From NCBI RefSeq assembly GCF_003664995.1, contig NZ_JFHL01000001.1, positions 1 to 64,000 of the forward strand: 64,000 bases of DNA, in the 5' to 3' direction. Position 1 is the first letter of the stretch. Every line of letters starts with the position of its first letter. Both the position numbers and the translations under genes were made by a program. Under the pieces are notes generated by a model that saw only the letters and a list, made by a program, of their open reading frames with translations, ran no database searches and was not told the DNA's origin. This document shows positions 1 through 9,156 of the stretch, piece after piece. This DNA comes from Mesotoga sp. BH458_6_3_2_1. Lineage in GTDB: Bacteria; Thermotogota; Thermotogae; Petrotogales; Kosmotogaceae.

Positions 1-32
1 GGTCAAATAAGCCTTGAGATGAAGCACACAGG

Positions 33-66
33 AAAGCCGTATGCGGGAGATCCGCACGTACGGTTT
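33..66 (+). ncRNA. group II intron domain V (3' fragment of an intron)
   Basis: This 34-nt segment folds like bacterial group II intron domain V. The outer arms AAAGCCGT (33-40) and ACGGTTT (60-66) pair, an inner GCGG/CCGC stem is closed by a GAGA-type loop, and the ACG bulge side lies at 56-58. Domain V is the catalytic hairpin and normally lies just 3' of the intron-encoded reverse transcriptase, which would be upstream of this window. Domain VI and the exact 3' splice site were not assigned. A degraded intron remnant fits equally well. Confidence 0.55.
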
Positions 67-1171
67 GAGGTGGCAGGAGATGGAAACGGATGAGATGACC
101 CGCTTGAGGGGGACACTCTCCCGAAAGGGGAGTAAACAGTCTGGCCTCACAAGGTCTGTACTTACACCGCGCCATTTCTTGACCCTACGGTCTTTGAACA
201 ACCTTCAGAATAGGTTGGCCTTTTCGAAATTGAACGAAAGATCCACTCTTCAAGTTGTTTGGTCTGTGATCCATAGGTATGCTCATAGAAGCAACCAGGA
301 ATGAACATCGAACAACCCTTTCAGGGGACTATGTCAGGGCAGCAACTTTTCCAAACGTTGGAGACTCACACCCTCCGCCACTACGTGGCCCTCCTCCCTC
401 AAGGGAGGACTTAAGATCAGGATCATCGGGAACCAAACACAGCATTCGCACGAGAACCAGCATATTAATGGAATTTAACTCCCTGACTTATGGGTAATAA
501 TGAGCATTTGAGAGGGGATTTAAGAGCTAAGATCAGAATCAGCGAGAAAGATCACTTTTGAGCGCTCCGCTACGAGAAGACGAGGATTGAGGCGAGAATA
601 GGGACTGACGAGTTCTTGAGAACCGCTGCACGCGTATAATCAAGGATCCGCTGATCGCTGTGAAGAGCCATTCTTCGTTAAATCAATCGAGATAGAGCAT
701 TTCGAAAGTTTGCTGCGTTCACGAGAAGACCGAGATTCTGAGCAGGATCATCTCAAATGACGCGATGCAAGGGAAGACGGTTATCTCTAATTACTCATGC
801 TAACGCCTTACTTTGTCATCCTGTGAGTGTTTCTGCACAGGATCTCGCCCCTAAGAACCGCTGAACGCCTAAAGAACTGCTTTACGCCTAAAAGCGGAGA
901 ACCCGCTGAGCGCCGCAAAGAGCCGTCCTTGGTCCTTCGTCCAAGAGCATGGACTCGTCCTTCGATAAGATCGAGATAGGACGAGGAAGGTCATTTCGAG
1001 ACGTTCGCTGCGCTCACGAGAAACGCGAGTTTTACCAGGGGTTCTGTCAGAATTACGGCTGGTTTCTCTCTCTACCTTCACTCTATACTCCCTATCTTAT
1101 TTAGACAAGTTTGCTTAACCTCTTCAAAGATGCTAACATGGCAGTGTCTGGAAGACCGAGGATGTGACTAG
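67..1171. other. no convincing gene; degenerate interspersed repeats
   Basis: About 1.1 kb without a supportable gene. Positions 390-406 hold a small CCTCCC/GGGAGG hairpin. Positions 640-740 and 840-1040 carry two copies of a family built from 'gctgatcgctgtgaagagcc', 'ccttggtccttcgtcc' and 'cgagacgttcgctgcgctc' phrases. Related text recurs near 3935-4000, 39905-39950, 49815-49850, 55680-55790, 58080-58160 and 61430-61590. Short open frames here are not supported by ribosome binding sites or recognisable protein sequence. Confidence 0.6.
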
Positions 1172-2062
1172 ATGAATGTTATCGAAAGAAAGATGGAGGC
1201 TGACGAAGATCTCGAGAACGGACCGATGCTCCTCGCGAAGAAGATAATCGCGGTAGTTCTACTCGCCGCAATAACCCTCACTTTCTCAGGCTGCTTCCTG
1301 ATTCGGGCCATTCTCCAGCGTGGCGGGGATTCAAGCGAGCAGGAAGTAGTAAGCTCACCCCTAGGTCTTACGCCGGTAACCGTTGATATAAAAGGCACAC
1401 AGGCAGTGTACTTTCTAGAATTGCTGAATCTCTTCGACGAACTTCCCGACTACGATGAGGCTACCGTTCGCGCAGTCGTTGACGGCGATACGATTTCTCT
1501 CAGAAGAAAGGGGTCGCTGTTGACCGCCGAGACTGTGAGAATGATCGGCCTGGATACACCAGAAACCGTTCATCCAGACAAAGGCATCGAGTACTACGGA
1601 GTCGAAGCCTCCGGCTTTGCGAAGGCCCTGCTCGATGGGGAGGAGGTCTTTCTCTCTTACGACTGGAACTCTATTGACAAGTACGGGAGGACACTCGCTT
1701 ACGTCTGGCTCCCGATAAGCTACGAAGGGCAAAGCTTCAACGCTTTGTTCAACCTCCTCGCAATATCGAGCGGTTACGGTCACGCGTACACCAGCTATGT
1801 CTTCAACGACCGCTACATGGAATTCTTCGTAGAGGCCGAAAGACTTGCCAGGCTTAGTTCCCGGGGCCTCTGGTCTGGCGATGACTTTGCGAACGATAAC
1901 GTGGTTCTTGAATACGATCCGATAGTCTACATAACCAGCACCGGAAGCAAGTACCATCTGGAGAGCTGCCATTACCTTGCGAACAGCAAGATCCGGATTT
2001 TGCTGTCGGAGGCGAAGAGGAGAGACTACACGCCCTGCGGAGCTTGCAAGCCTCCCAGATAG
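1172..2062 (+). CDS. thermonuclease-family (SNase-domain) lipoprotein
   Basis: Predicted secreted, lipid-anchored nuclease-like protein of 296 residues. The N-terminus carries a hydrophobic stretch ending in a lipobox (TFSGC, Cys41), so it is probably tethered to the outside of the cytoplasmic membrane. Residues about 98-240 form an SNase (OB-fold) domain: VVDGDT at 102-107, VRMIGLDTPET with the catalytic-type Arg, and KYGRTLAYVW with the second Arg. The last 45 residues (STGSKYH, then Cys-x3-x-H, then TPCGACKP) match the small Cys-rich tail found after SNase and ComEC-type nucleases, a probable metal site. The ATG at 1172 follows a GAGG motif. An internal ATG at 1226 would start directly at the signal peptide but lacks a good ribosome site. 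The gene stands alone between repeats. Confidence 0.85.
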   Translation: MNVIERKMEADEDLENGPMLLAKKIIAVVLLAAITLTFSGCFLIRAILQRGGDSSEQEVVSSPLGLTPVTVDIKGTQAVYFLELLNLFDELPDYDEATVRAVVDGDTISLRRKGSLLTAETVRMIGLDTPETVHPDKGIEYYGVEASGFAKALLDGEEVFLSYDWNSIDKYGRTLAYVWLPISYEGQSFNALFNLLAISSGYGHAYTSYVFNDRYMEFFVEAERLARLSSRGLWSGDDFANDNVVLEYDPIVYITSTGSKYHLESCHYLANSKIRILLSEAKRRDYTPCGACKPPR

Positions 2063-2352
2063 TTACTCATCAGCGAGACCCGAATCCTTCAGAACCCTCT
2101 TCCAATAGACCCTTAAGAATCCAACTACGGCTCGATAATTTTGATCCAGTGAGGCGATAAGTCATTGCCGGTGAGGTCGGGGACGCTATAATTTATTGTC
2201 TTGATCGAAGCCGCCGAGTAGCCTTCCTTGCTTTGTGTATTGCACACATCAGAAAGTGTTGCCGCCGGCAGGACAGAGATCGGGTATGAAGAACGATTAA
2301 GAACCCGACAAGAATAAGGAGAAAGGCTTAATACGAGAAAGGGGTGAGACGA

Positions 2353-3534
2353 GTGAAGAGAATCCTAACGTTTCTGTTTGCCGCAATCTTCGCTTTCATG
2401 GCATTCTCAGTAAGTGATATGGTCCTCGTAGAGAAAGGAACCTTCCAAATGGGCGGTTTGTGGGGAGACGGTGCAAACTTCGAGAGCCCTGTTCACGAGG
2501 TCACTTTTACGAACGATCTTCTTATCGGCAAGTACGAAGTGACTTTCGATGAGTACGATGTTTTCTGTGAAGAGACCGGGAGGATTAGGCCCGGTGACGA
2601 AGGCTGGGGAAGGGGTTCCAGACCGGTGATCAACGTCAGCTGGCACGATGCAATCGCCTACTGCAACTGGCTTAGCCAGAAAGAGACTCTTCCTTTCGCT
2701 TACGACTCGAACGGCAATCTGCTTGATAATAATGGCGAAATCACAGTGGATACAATAAATGTGGCTGGCTACAGGCTTCCGACAGAGGCCGAGTGGGAGT
2801 TCGCTGCCCGCGGAGGAACAAAGAGCAGTGGCTTCGAATACGCCGGAAGCAACTCCCTTGAGGAAGTTGGCTGGTTTGATTCGAACTCAGAAGGAATGAC
2901 TCACGAGGTTGGACAGAAACTGCCTAACGATCTGGGCCTGTACGACATGTCCGGGAACGTATGGGAATGGTGTTCCGACATGTTTGATGAATATCCCGAT
3001 TCGCCGCAGATCAATCCTTATAAAACGATCGGCTTCGGCGGGCCAGTAATGCGCGGCGGCAGCTGGGAATACGAAGCCAGATCAGCATGGGTTGCATCTC
3101 GTGACTGCGGTTCGGAGTTTGCGAAATCTAACGGCCTGGGCTTTCGAATATGCAGAACCATTCCAGATCCGGCAGACACAGCTGCTTTCCCTGACAAAGG
3201 AATAGTCCTCTTGCTTCCGGAAGACAAAGCGGTATTCGAGAACTTCCCCAGATTGATGAAATTCGAGTGGCTTCCCGTAAACCTTCCCGAAGGTACGACC
3301 TACCAGATCGAAATTGAATACTGCTGGAAATTCTCGAACAGTATCGACGAGCCGGAGTTCTTCGGAATATGGGCCGAGGGCAACTACTCCCCGTGGATAT
3401 CTCGTTCGGGCTTGACGGCTACGGTACTGGATCATGAATTCATTGGCTCTCAGCCGGGAAGATGGAGAGTAGGATATAAGGACGAAAGCGGCGAAATCAA
3501 ATGGACCGACTGGAGATACTTCAGGTTTCACTAA
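2353..3534 (+). CDS. SUMF1/FGE-fold secreted protein, non-catalytic
   Basis: Secreted protein of about 393 residues: a signal peptide (MKRILTFLFAAIFAF-like), a formylglycine-generating-enzyme (SUMF1) fold over roughly residues 20-270, and a beta-rich Fn3-like C-terminal region of about 115 residues. Family hallmarks are visible: MVLVEKGTFQMG, RPVINVSWHDAIAYCNWL, YRLPTEAEWEFAARGG, YDMSGNVWEWC and GFRICR. The two active-site cysteines of true FGE (Cys-x4-Cys before the RYR motif) are missing; the matching stretch reads AWVASRDC. Copper-dependent formylglycine formation is therefore unlikely, and a binding or structural role is inferred. The GTG at 2353 follows an AAGGGGTG ribosome site; an in-frame GTG at 2344 is the alternative. 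It is not adjacent to a type I sulfatase that it could activate. Confidence 0.82.
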   Translation: MKRILTFLFAAIFAFMAFSVSDMVLVEKGTFQMGGLWGDGANFESPVHEVTFTNDLLIGKYEVTFDEYDVFCEETGRIRPGDEGWGRGSRPVINVSWHDAIAYCNWLSQKETLPFAYDSNGNLLDNNGEITVDTINVAGYRLPTEAEWEFAARGGTKSSGFEYAGSNSLEEVGWFDSNSEGMTHEVGQKLPNDLGLYDMSGNVWEWCSDMFDEYPDSPQINPYKTIGFGGPVMRGGSWEYEARSAWVASRDCGSEFAKSNGLGFRICRTIPDPADTAAFPDKGIVLLLPEDKAVFENFPRLMKFEWLPVNLPEGTTYQIEIEYCWKFSNSIDEPEFFGIWAEGNYSPWISRSGLTATVLDHEFIGSQPGRWRVGYKDESGEIKWTDWRYFRFH

Positions 3535-4928
3535 TAGATGAGGCACTTCATTAGCCTCTACACGGATATCCAGTCGGGACTTTCCGTAATGCCAACGCCG
3601 TCATTCCGTAGAGTCTACCCCAATAAGCCTGCCCTGAAATGCTCCTGTTTGGGGTCTCTGTTCAGGGGTCCTGTTTGGGAGGTCTGCACGGGATCTGTAC
3701 TTTTGAAGACGTGGCCGGGGGTAGCGGTTAGGGGGTTGGAAAGAGCGAGTGAAAAGGATCACCGTTGAATGGTTCACCGTTCTCCGAATAAAAAATTGGT
3801 TCTTCGTTCTTGGTTAGGGCAATGAAGCAGAAGCATCAAGATTCCTACCAAGAGCTTTGTCGGAATGACGGCATTTGACGCTTTTTCCTCGGGACTTCAG
3901 CTTGCAACTTGGAGCAAGCAACTTGTCACTGCTCTCCATGAAGGACCAAGGACGGCTTTTGACAGCGCTCAGCGGGTTCTCCGCTTTTAAGCGTTCAGCG
4001 GCTCTAATGCTTGCAACTTGAAACTGATATTTCGCTCTTACCAACCCGCAACCACCAACCCCGAACCTCGTCATTTATTCTTGCAACTTGGAACTTACAA
4101 CTTGCAACTGATCTTTTAGCGTAAAGCGGTTACTAAATACCTGATCTCGCAAAGAACAACACTGGATGACGGAGTCAGATTGTACGCCTATCCGCAGAGA
4201 CAAACGGTCGTTTTCTTGAAGAAGCAAAGGTGTTGGAGAGAGCGAACAAGAAATTCTGGTTCAATCATTAATGATAATATGAAACGCTGTGTAAGACTTG
4301 CATAACATCATTCTGGAACCCAATCTTCATACCGTTATTTTTCTATGCAAAAGAATGGAGAGTTCGAAGAGGAAGGTTAGAAGAAAATCGGGATTAGTAA
4401 ATTGCAAAGATCATTCAGAATTATCTATGGCCTTTCACTTCAGATAATGGTATGCCTTAGAAATGGAATTCTTTGAGTTATATGAGTTGGATAAGCTGCA
4501 GTCGGAATTTCAGCTTTGCTTAGCAATCAGAACAATCGAAGCTCACAGTCTAGTTATCTGCGAAATAGTGGTCTCAATAGTGCTACAATTCAGCAGAACA
4601 AGATAATTGAGAGCTTCTTAATATATTCGGTTTTGGAGCTACTGATTATGAGGTTACGGTTTAATTTTCTCTATAAAATGATACTCAGGAATGTTTTGGA
4701 GTTAGAGCAAACCAAGAACTGATTTTACTTTGCATGGTCGGGAATAACATACGGGGATCCATGTGGCATCAAACCCTTTTCGTCGTTGTTGCCAAATAAA
4801 GCGAAGGCTGTGTCTTTAGAAAGAAGTGTGCTAGCTTACTATTGTCTAGCCGTTGTCCAGACAGCAAAAGCTTGACGTGGTCCAAAGTCGTGTCTTCAAA
4901 AGCTCCGTAGAGTCCGGGAGGTGTAGAA
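3535..4928. other. repeat-rich spacer, no convincing gene
   Basis: Positions 3541-4140 are built from the same phrases as other spacers, mostly in inverse orientation: the complement of 'aaccccctaaccgctaccccc' at about 3715-3740, the 'accgttgaatggttcaccgttctccg' phrase at 3762-3787, the 'gaaggaccaaggacggct' phrase at 3941-3960, and 'gcaacttggaacttacaacttgcaactg' at 4081-4110. Positions 4150-4928 are AT-richer and hold a 68-codon open frame at 4516-4722 without ribosome site or recognisable content, which I do not call. A GGGAGGTG ribosome site at about 4917-4924 belongs to the next gene. Confidence 0.55.
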
Positions 4929-6950
4929 ATGAGGGACAGACTCAGAACTCTTATGTTGATTTTTCTATTGTTATTCGCGTTTGTGTTTGCGTACTCCTTT
5001 GAAACTGGTCCCTTGAACTTGAATAACTCGCAAAAAGAGGCAACCGATAAAACCGCAGAAATAAACCGCAGTTACTACTCGATTCTCGATTTCGATGACG
5101 AATCAGAATATGAATTTGCAACAAGGGGCCTAATCGTGGCGCCAGAAATTCTGGAATTGAAAGATAGCAGTGGGAAGGTTGTCTGGAGCCAGGCGGCATA
5201 CGGGTTTGTCGATGAATTCGAGACAATACCAGACACAGCGAATCCCAGTCTTTGGAGAGACACTGTTTTGAACCACTGTTATGGGCTTTTTGAGGTCTGT
5301 GAAGGCATCTACCAGGTACGCGGTTACGATCTTACCAATCTCACGCTGATCGAAACGGAATGTGGCGGCTGGATAATCTTCGATCCCTTGATGAGTCTCG
5401 AGTGTTCTGAAGCAGCCATGAGACTTGTTGAAGAAAATCTCGGCAAGCGTCCCATACTGGCCATTGTAATGAGTCACCCTCACGTAGATCACTTCGGAGG
5501 GATAAAAGGAGTCATACAGGAAGAAGAGGTTGCAGATAGAGCTCTCTCAATAGAAGATCAGATCTCCTCTGGGAAAATTTCCATTATCGTTCCTGAAGGC
5601 TTTACTGAGCACGCCGTGAGCGAAAACCTTTTCGCTGGAACCGCCATGGCGAGACGTGCTGCTTACCAGTACGGTGTGCTTCTTGAAAAAAGTGAAAGGG
5701 ATTCGCTGGCTATGGGAATTGGCCTTGGCCAATCAACGGGTACACTGACCTTCATTTTGCCCACCCATGAAGTTAGAAAAACCGGTGAGAAGATAGTAAT
5801 CGACGGTGTTGAGATGATATTCCAGATGACTCCGGGAACAGAAGCCCCCACGGAAATGAACACATATTTTCCGCAACTCAAAGCCCTGTGGCTGGCAGAA
5901 AACTGCACCGGAACACTTCATAACCTCTATACACTGCGTGGCGCAGAGGTGCGTGACGGCAACACCTGGGCCAAGTACATTCTCGAAGCAATCACTCTAT
6001 TCGGTTCAGAAACGGAAGTGACCTTTCAGTCACACAACTGGCCTCACTGGGGGAATGACGTTGTTATCAAATACATGGAAGACACTGCCGCCGTTTACAA
6101 GTTCATTCATGACCAGACGCTAATGTATATAAATCTTGGCTACACTTCCGATGAAATATCCAATATGATACACTTGCCGGAATACTTTGGAAAAGTTTGG
6201 TACACGCGGCAATATTACGGCACTGTCGCACACAACGCCAAGGCAGTTTACCAGAAGTATATGGGCTGGTACGATGCCAATCCCGTACATCTGAATCCAC
6301 TAGATCCATCGGAAAGAGCCAGGAAGTTTGTCGAATATCTTGGCGATACCGAAAGGGTTCTTGAGATGGCTTACAAGGATTTTCTGGCCGGAGAATACCA
6401 GTGGGTCGCCGAGATCACGAATATCCTTGTCTACGCAGATCCGCAGAACATGGCCGCCCGTTATCTCTGTGCGGACGCTCTCGAACAACTTGGATACCAG
6501 TCAGAGTCGGGAACATGGAGAAATGCCTACCTTACTGCCGCTCTGGAGTTGCGAATAGGAAATCTTAAGGATGAATCAAAGCTCGCAAAAGGGAGTGCTG
6601 ACATTCTTGCCAACTTGACAGTGGAAATGCTGCTTGATTACATGGGAATGCTTATCGATGCTAATGAAGCAGAGGATATTGATATCACTTTCAATCTAGT
6701 TTTGACCGATTCAGATGAGAGGTACTTCGTCCACCTATTCCACGGTGTATTGCTCTACTACAAAGATCAGACTCGCGAGACCTCAGATGCAACGTTGACT
6801 TGCCCTAAAATCGGTCTTTTGACTCTGATAAGCAGAAACGAGGCGCAGCAGAAACAGCTCATCAAAGTTGATGGCAACGAGGACATCCTGATGAAACTGA
6901 CTCAAGCAATGGTGACAATGGACAGGACTTTCAATATAGTTGAACCGTAA
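4929..6950 (+). CDS. alkyl/aryl sulfatase, SdsA/BDS1 type (metallo-beta-lactamase fold)
   Basis: Predicted exported zinc hydrolase of 673 residues that cleaves sulfate from alkyl (and perhaps aryl) sulfate esters. A signal peptide spans residues 1-22. The MBL domain carries the zinc motif SHPHVDHFGG (His183, His185, Asp187, His188), the LAENCTGTLHN block and SHNWPHWG. These are followed by the family's helical dimerisation region (from about residue 390: HDQTLMYINLGYTSDEI) and a C-terminal SCP2-like domain (last 85 residues). Length and domain order match SdsA1. This class uses zinc and needs no formylglycine, so the upstream SUMF1-fold protein is not its maturase. The ATG at 4929 follows GGGAGGTG at good distance. 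It may let the cell use surfactant-type sulfate esters as a sulfur or carbon source. Confidence 0.92.
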   Translation: MRDRLRTLMLIFLLLFAFVFAYSFETGPLNLNNSQKEATDKTAEINRSYYSILDFDDESEYEFATRGLIVAPEILELKDSSGKVVWSQAAYGFVDEFETIPDTANPSLWRDTVLNHCYGLFEVCEGIYQVRGYDLTNLTLIETECGGWIIFDPLMSLECSEAAMRLVEENLGKRPILAIVMSHPHVDHFGGIKGVIQEEEVADRALSIEDQISSGKISIIVPEGFTEHAVSENLFAGTAMARRAAYQYGVLLEKSERDSLAMGIGLGQSTGTLTFILPTHEVRKTGEKIVIDGVEMIFQMTPGTEAPTEMNTYFPQLKALWLAENCTGTLHNLYTLRGAEVRDGNTWAKYILEAITLFGSETEVTFQSHNWPHWGNDVVIKYMEDTAAVYKFIHDQTLMYINLGYTSDEISNMIHLPEYFGKVWYTRQYYGTVAHNAKAVYQKYMGWYDANPVHLNPLDPSERARKFVEYLGDTERVLEMAYKDFLAGEYQWVAEITNILVYADPQNMAARYLCADALEQLGYQSESGTWRNAYLTAALELRIGNLKDESKLAKGSADILANLTVEMLLDYMGMLIDANEAEDIDITFNLVLTDSDERYFVHLFHGVLLYYKDQTRETSDATLTCPKIGLLTLISRNEAQQKQLIKVDGNEDILMKLTQAMVTMDRTFNIVEP

Positions 6951-7444
6951 AACCCGAACGCAACCGGCAAAGAACCGGCTACCATGAGCCTGAGACTCAG
7001 TTTCTTACATCAGTCTAATTATCGCGGATCAGGTACTTAGGTCATCTCATAATGGTTAGTCAGATAAAAGCTTACCGTAAGCCATTCTAAGATCTCTCTT
7101 GAAGAGAGAGAAAGATATGATCTTCATTATGGAGCCGTCGGGAACAGACCAGCAAAAACTGTTCCCGATTCTCGTTAGTTTTTGGCAGCTGGGGACAAAC
7201 ATAAAAATGCATACAGGCTTGAGAATTCAGTTGATTTCAAATTATTCTGCCAGAACCCTTCGCCCATTTCTAAGAAAGTATTTTGCTGATCTTTTCGGAT
7301 TCATTTAGCGATTCGTCTCGCAGCTGATGCACGCTAGATGCCACTTTGTGTCAGTGCTCTACTAACTCACAGCATTTCTGTTTTTCACTTTCCTGGATCT
7401 TTCGATGACTGCTAAGACAATCTGTGTTGTATGATTATTGGAAA
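6951..7444. other. spacer with two hairpins, no convincing gene
   Basis: No supportable gene in about 490 bp. A perfect 10-bp inverted repeat, TCGGGAACAG (7138-7147) and CTGTTCCCGA (7159-7168), encloses an 11-nt A-rich loop. Just upstream, CTCTCTT/AGAGAG (about 7094-7108) forms a second, weaker hairpin. A 69-codon frame at 7099-7308 spans both hairpins and has no recognisable content. Confidence 0.55.
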
Positions 7445-7972
7445 TCAACAGTTCCATTCAAGCTTTGCAGGATTTGGCTCGTCTTCGACCGAAATGGTAC
7501 GCAGTGCGTTAAGCATTCTTCCGCACTCCATGGCGGCGCATAGTTCCAAATGCTCCCAGTGAGCCTCTATTCCGAGTGTGTCATAAGCGACGGCTAGCGC
7601 TCCATAAAGTGCGAGCCCTATGCAGTGTCTTGCCGCATGTATAGTTGATGCGCTCTGAGCTATGGCTCTTGCTGCGGCTTGCGCCGCTGGACTGTTTTGA
7701 GCATCTCTTGCTGCTTCATGGCACCGAAGAATTTTCTTCTTTGCCTGCGGCAGTTTTATTTCTCCGGATAGCCACTGCCGAGCGGCATTTATCGCAAATT
7801 TCGGACGTAAGTCACTCGGATAGTACTTGAGCCAAAGCGGTAATAGAATGCGCTCAGAATAATCTGTGACCCATTTTATGAGCGTTGTCTTGCTCTGAGT
7901 TTCAATCTGTTTCATAAGTGACTTAACATAGAGAGCATTCCAGTCGCTAAGCATCCTTCTCAATCTTGGCAT
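7445..7972 (-). CDS. Imm5-like putative immunity protein
   Basis: Protein of 175 residues, rich in Ala and predicted all-helical. The pattern W..DYSERILPL..KYYP.D.RP..AI.AAR.WL.GEI, then an Ala-rich stretch (AARDA, AAARAIAQSASTIHAARH) and a C-terminal helix with HWEHLELC, resembles the Imm5-like 'putative immunity protein' family. Such proteins are named for association with polymorphic toxins, but their mechanism is not known to me. The ATG at 7972 is chosen because GGAGG (7983-7987) lies 10 nt upstream; a longer frame to 8026 would overlap the DUF1801 gene. It follows that gene by 16 bp in a probable operon. No toxin gene is visible nearby, so an orphan immunity or housekeeping role are both possible. 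Confidence 0.65.
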   Translation of the reverse strand: MPRLRRMLSDWNALYVKSLMKQIETQSKTTLIKWVTDYSERILLPLWLKYYPSDLRPKFAINAARQWLSGEIKLPQAKKKILRCHEAARDAQNSPAAQAAARAIAQSASTIHAARHCIGLALYGALAVAYDTLGIEAHWEHLELCAAMECGRMLNALRTISVEDEPNPAKLEWNC

Positions 7973-7988
7973 ACCAGTCAATCCTCCA

Positions 7989-8399
7989 TTAGTGATGATT
8001 ACCAGTTTCATAACACCATTTGGCAATTTCTGCGATCAGCTCCAGTGGGAGTGGCTTGCTATATGGAAATTGAACCGCACCCTTGCTTGTTTTATATTGT
8101 GTCAGCCGGTCGGCAAAATGCGAAACGGCTTTGTCACCTGGATAAAGTCCGATGTGGTTCTTGAAGGCTGCGAAGTGGATGATATTGTGATTTCTCCAGT
8201 AAGTCGGCATTCTCCAGGAAATTCGTTCCTCTGCATCTGGTAGCGTTGCACGGAGTGTATCCCGTACTTGGTGCAGGAGCAGCTGAAAGCTCTCAGGTTG
8301 AGCTTCAATGTACGCGTCAATCGTTTTCTGGGGAATACCACATGAATGTCTCTGGTTCTCTTTCTCGAATTCACGACCACATTTCGGACACTGCCACAA
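7989..8399 (-). CDS. DUF1801 (YdhG-like) protein with N-terminal zinc ribbon
   Basis: Small cytosolic protein of 136 residues. Residues 2-20 form a Cys-rich knuckle (WQCPKCGREFE, then HSCG) likely to bind zinc. The rest is a DUF1801/YdhG-like fold: TIDAYIEAQPE, LRATLPDAEERISWRMPTYW, IIHFAAFKNHIGLYPG, GAVQFPYSKPLPLELI. Biochemical function of the family is not established beyond proposals as metal chaperones or small-molecule binders. It sits 9 bp downstream of a decayed DUF1905 gene and 16 bp upstream of the Imm5-like gene, all on the minus strand. DUF1801 and DUF1905 modules often occur together. Confidence 0.8.
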   Translation of the reverse strand: MWQCPKCGREFEKENQRHSCGIPQKTIDAYIEAQPESFQLLLHQVRDTLRATLPDAEERISWRMPTYWRNHNIIHFAAFKNHIGLYPGDKAVSHFADRLTQYKTSKGAVQFPYSKPLPLELIAEIAKWCYETGNHH

Positions 8400-8408
8400 G
8401 GTAACTCA

Positions 8409-8672
8409 CTACTCCCTTTCCATTATCGTTGCTTTGACGCTGTCACCGGGCTTCTTTCCAATCTTGGCTCTTATATCCTTCCTTATGACGATTACGTAGC
8501 AGACCGTACCACCAGGTTCTTCATTCCCATATTAACAACGCTTCCGCCGTGCGGTTCGCCGTCAAAACTCGCGTGGACCCTTAATCCTGCCCCTGCCAAA
8601 TTCCTTCCTTAAATCATAAGGGAATTCGCTACATGCCCCATCTATGTCGGGAACTTCCAAAAAATGGCATCA
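8409..8672 (-). pseudogene. DUF1905 protein, broken by frameshifts
   Basis: On the minus strand a DUF1905-type protein can be read only by changing frame. VPDIDGACSEFPYDLRKEFG is in one frame (about 8580-8652), VHASFDGEPHGGSVVNMGMKN in another (about 8525-8580), and GGTVCYVIVIRKDIRAKIG then KPGDSVKATIMERE in a third, ending at the stop 8409-8411. The order and content match a roughly 95-residue DUF1905 domain. At least two indels are needed to restore it, and the start near 8670 is also disturbed. It lies directly upstream of the intact DUF1801 gene. Sequencing error could explain one shift but hardly two or three within 250 bp. Confidence 0.75.
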
Positions 8673-9156
8673 GACTCATATACTTTCGGGTTCTTAGTCA
8701 ATAACTCCCTTCAGAAAAGATCTTCAGTAGCCTCTCCGCGGCGAAAATAAACAAGTACGTTATTTCACGGCTCTTATCACAGAGCGCCTCCATCAATGTT
8801 CAGGCTCATAATCCTGTAATTCTTTGTCCCGATCGCTGAATCTGAATCTAATAGTCAAACCGAGAACAAATCAAACTGAATATGTATATAGATAATACAC
8901 GGTTGCTCTTATGTTGTGAAGAAGCGATCGTTCTCTATGGCAGTCAAGAAACTCATCGAGAAAAGTGCGATAATTCTAGGGTTTTATCTTTCAAAAAAGA
9001 AATCGGAAATCCGATTTCAAGCAGCAACAAAAGTCGTTATGTGAAACCAGTATTCAATGAACTGAGCTTTAACCTGAGCTGCATGGTAGATAGAAAAGTC
9101 CCGCTTTCGACCGTACTCTAACTCATCCATTTATCCCGGGCCGAGCGTTCCTAGAG
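8673..9156. other. spacer, nothing identified
   Basis: About 480 bp. An open frame at 8882-9121 (79 codons, plus strand) has no clear ribosome site and no recognisable sequence. No strong hairpin or repeat shared with other spacers was noticed. Confidence 0.4.

Noticed and set aside
41-304. 87-codon frame starting in domain V
   Set aside because: It translates an RNA hairpin and spacer; no ribosome site and no protein family.
2125-2340. Minus-strand open frame reading ...SAASIKTINYSVPDLTGNDLS...
   Set aside because: It stays open for over 60 codons and looks protein-like, but has no ATG or ribosome site, no recognised family and runs under the next gene's leader. It may be a gene remnant; not strong enough to list.
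4516-4722. 68-codon plus-strand frame
   Set aside because: No ribosome site, AT-rich composition, no recognisable motif.
2353-6950. SUMF1-fold protein as the activator of the downstream sulfatase
   Set aside because: The sulfatase is a zinc MBL enzyme without a CxPxR motif, and the SUMF1 protein lacks the catalytic cysteines.
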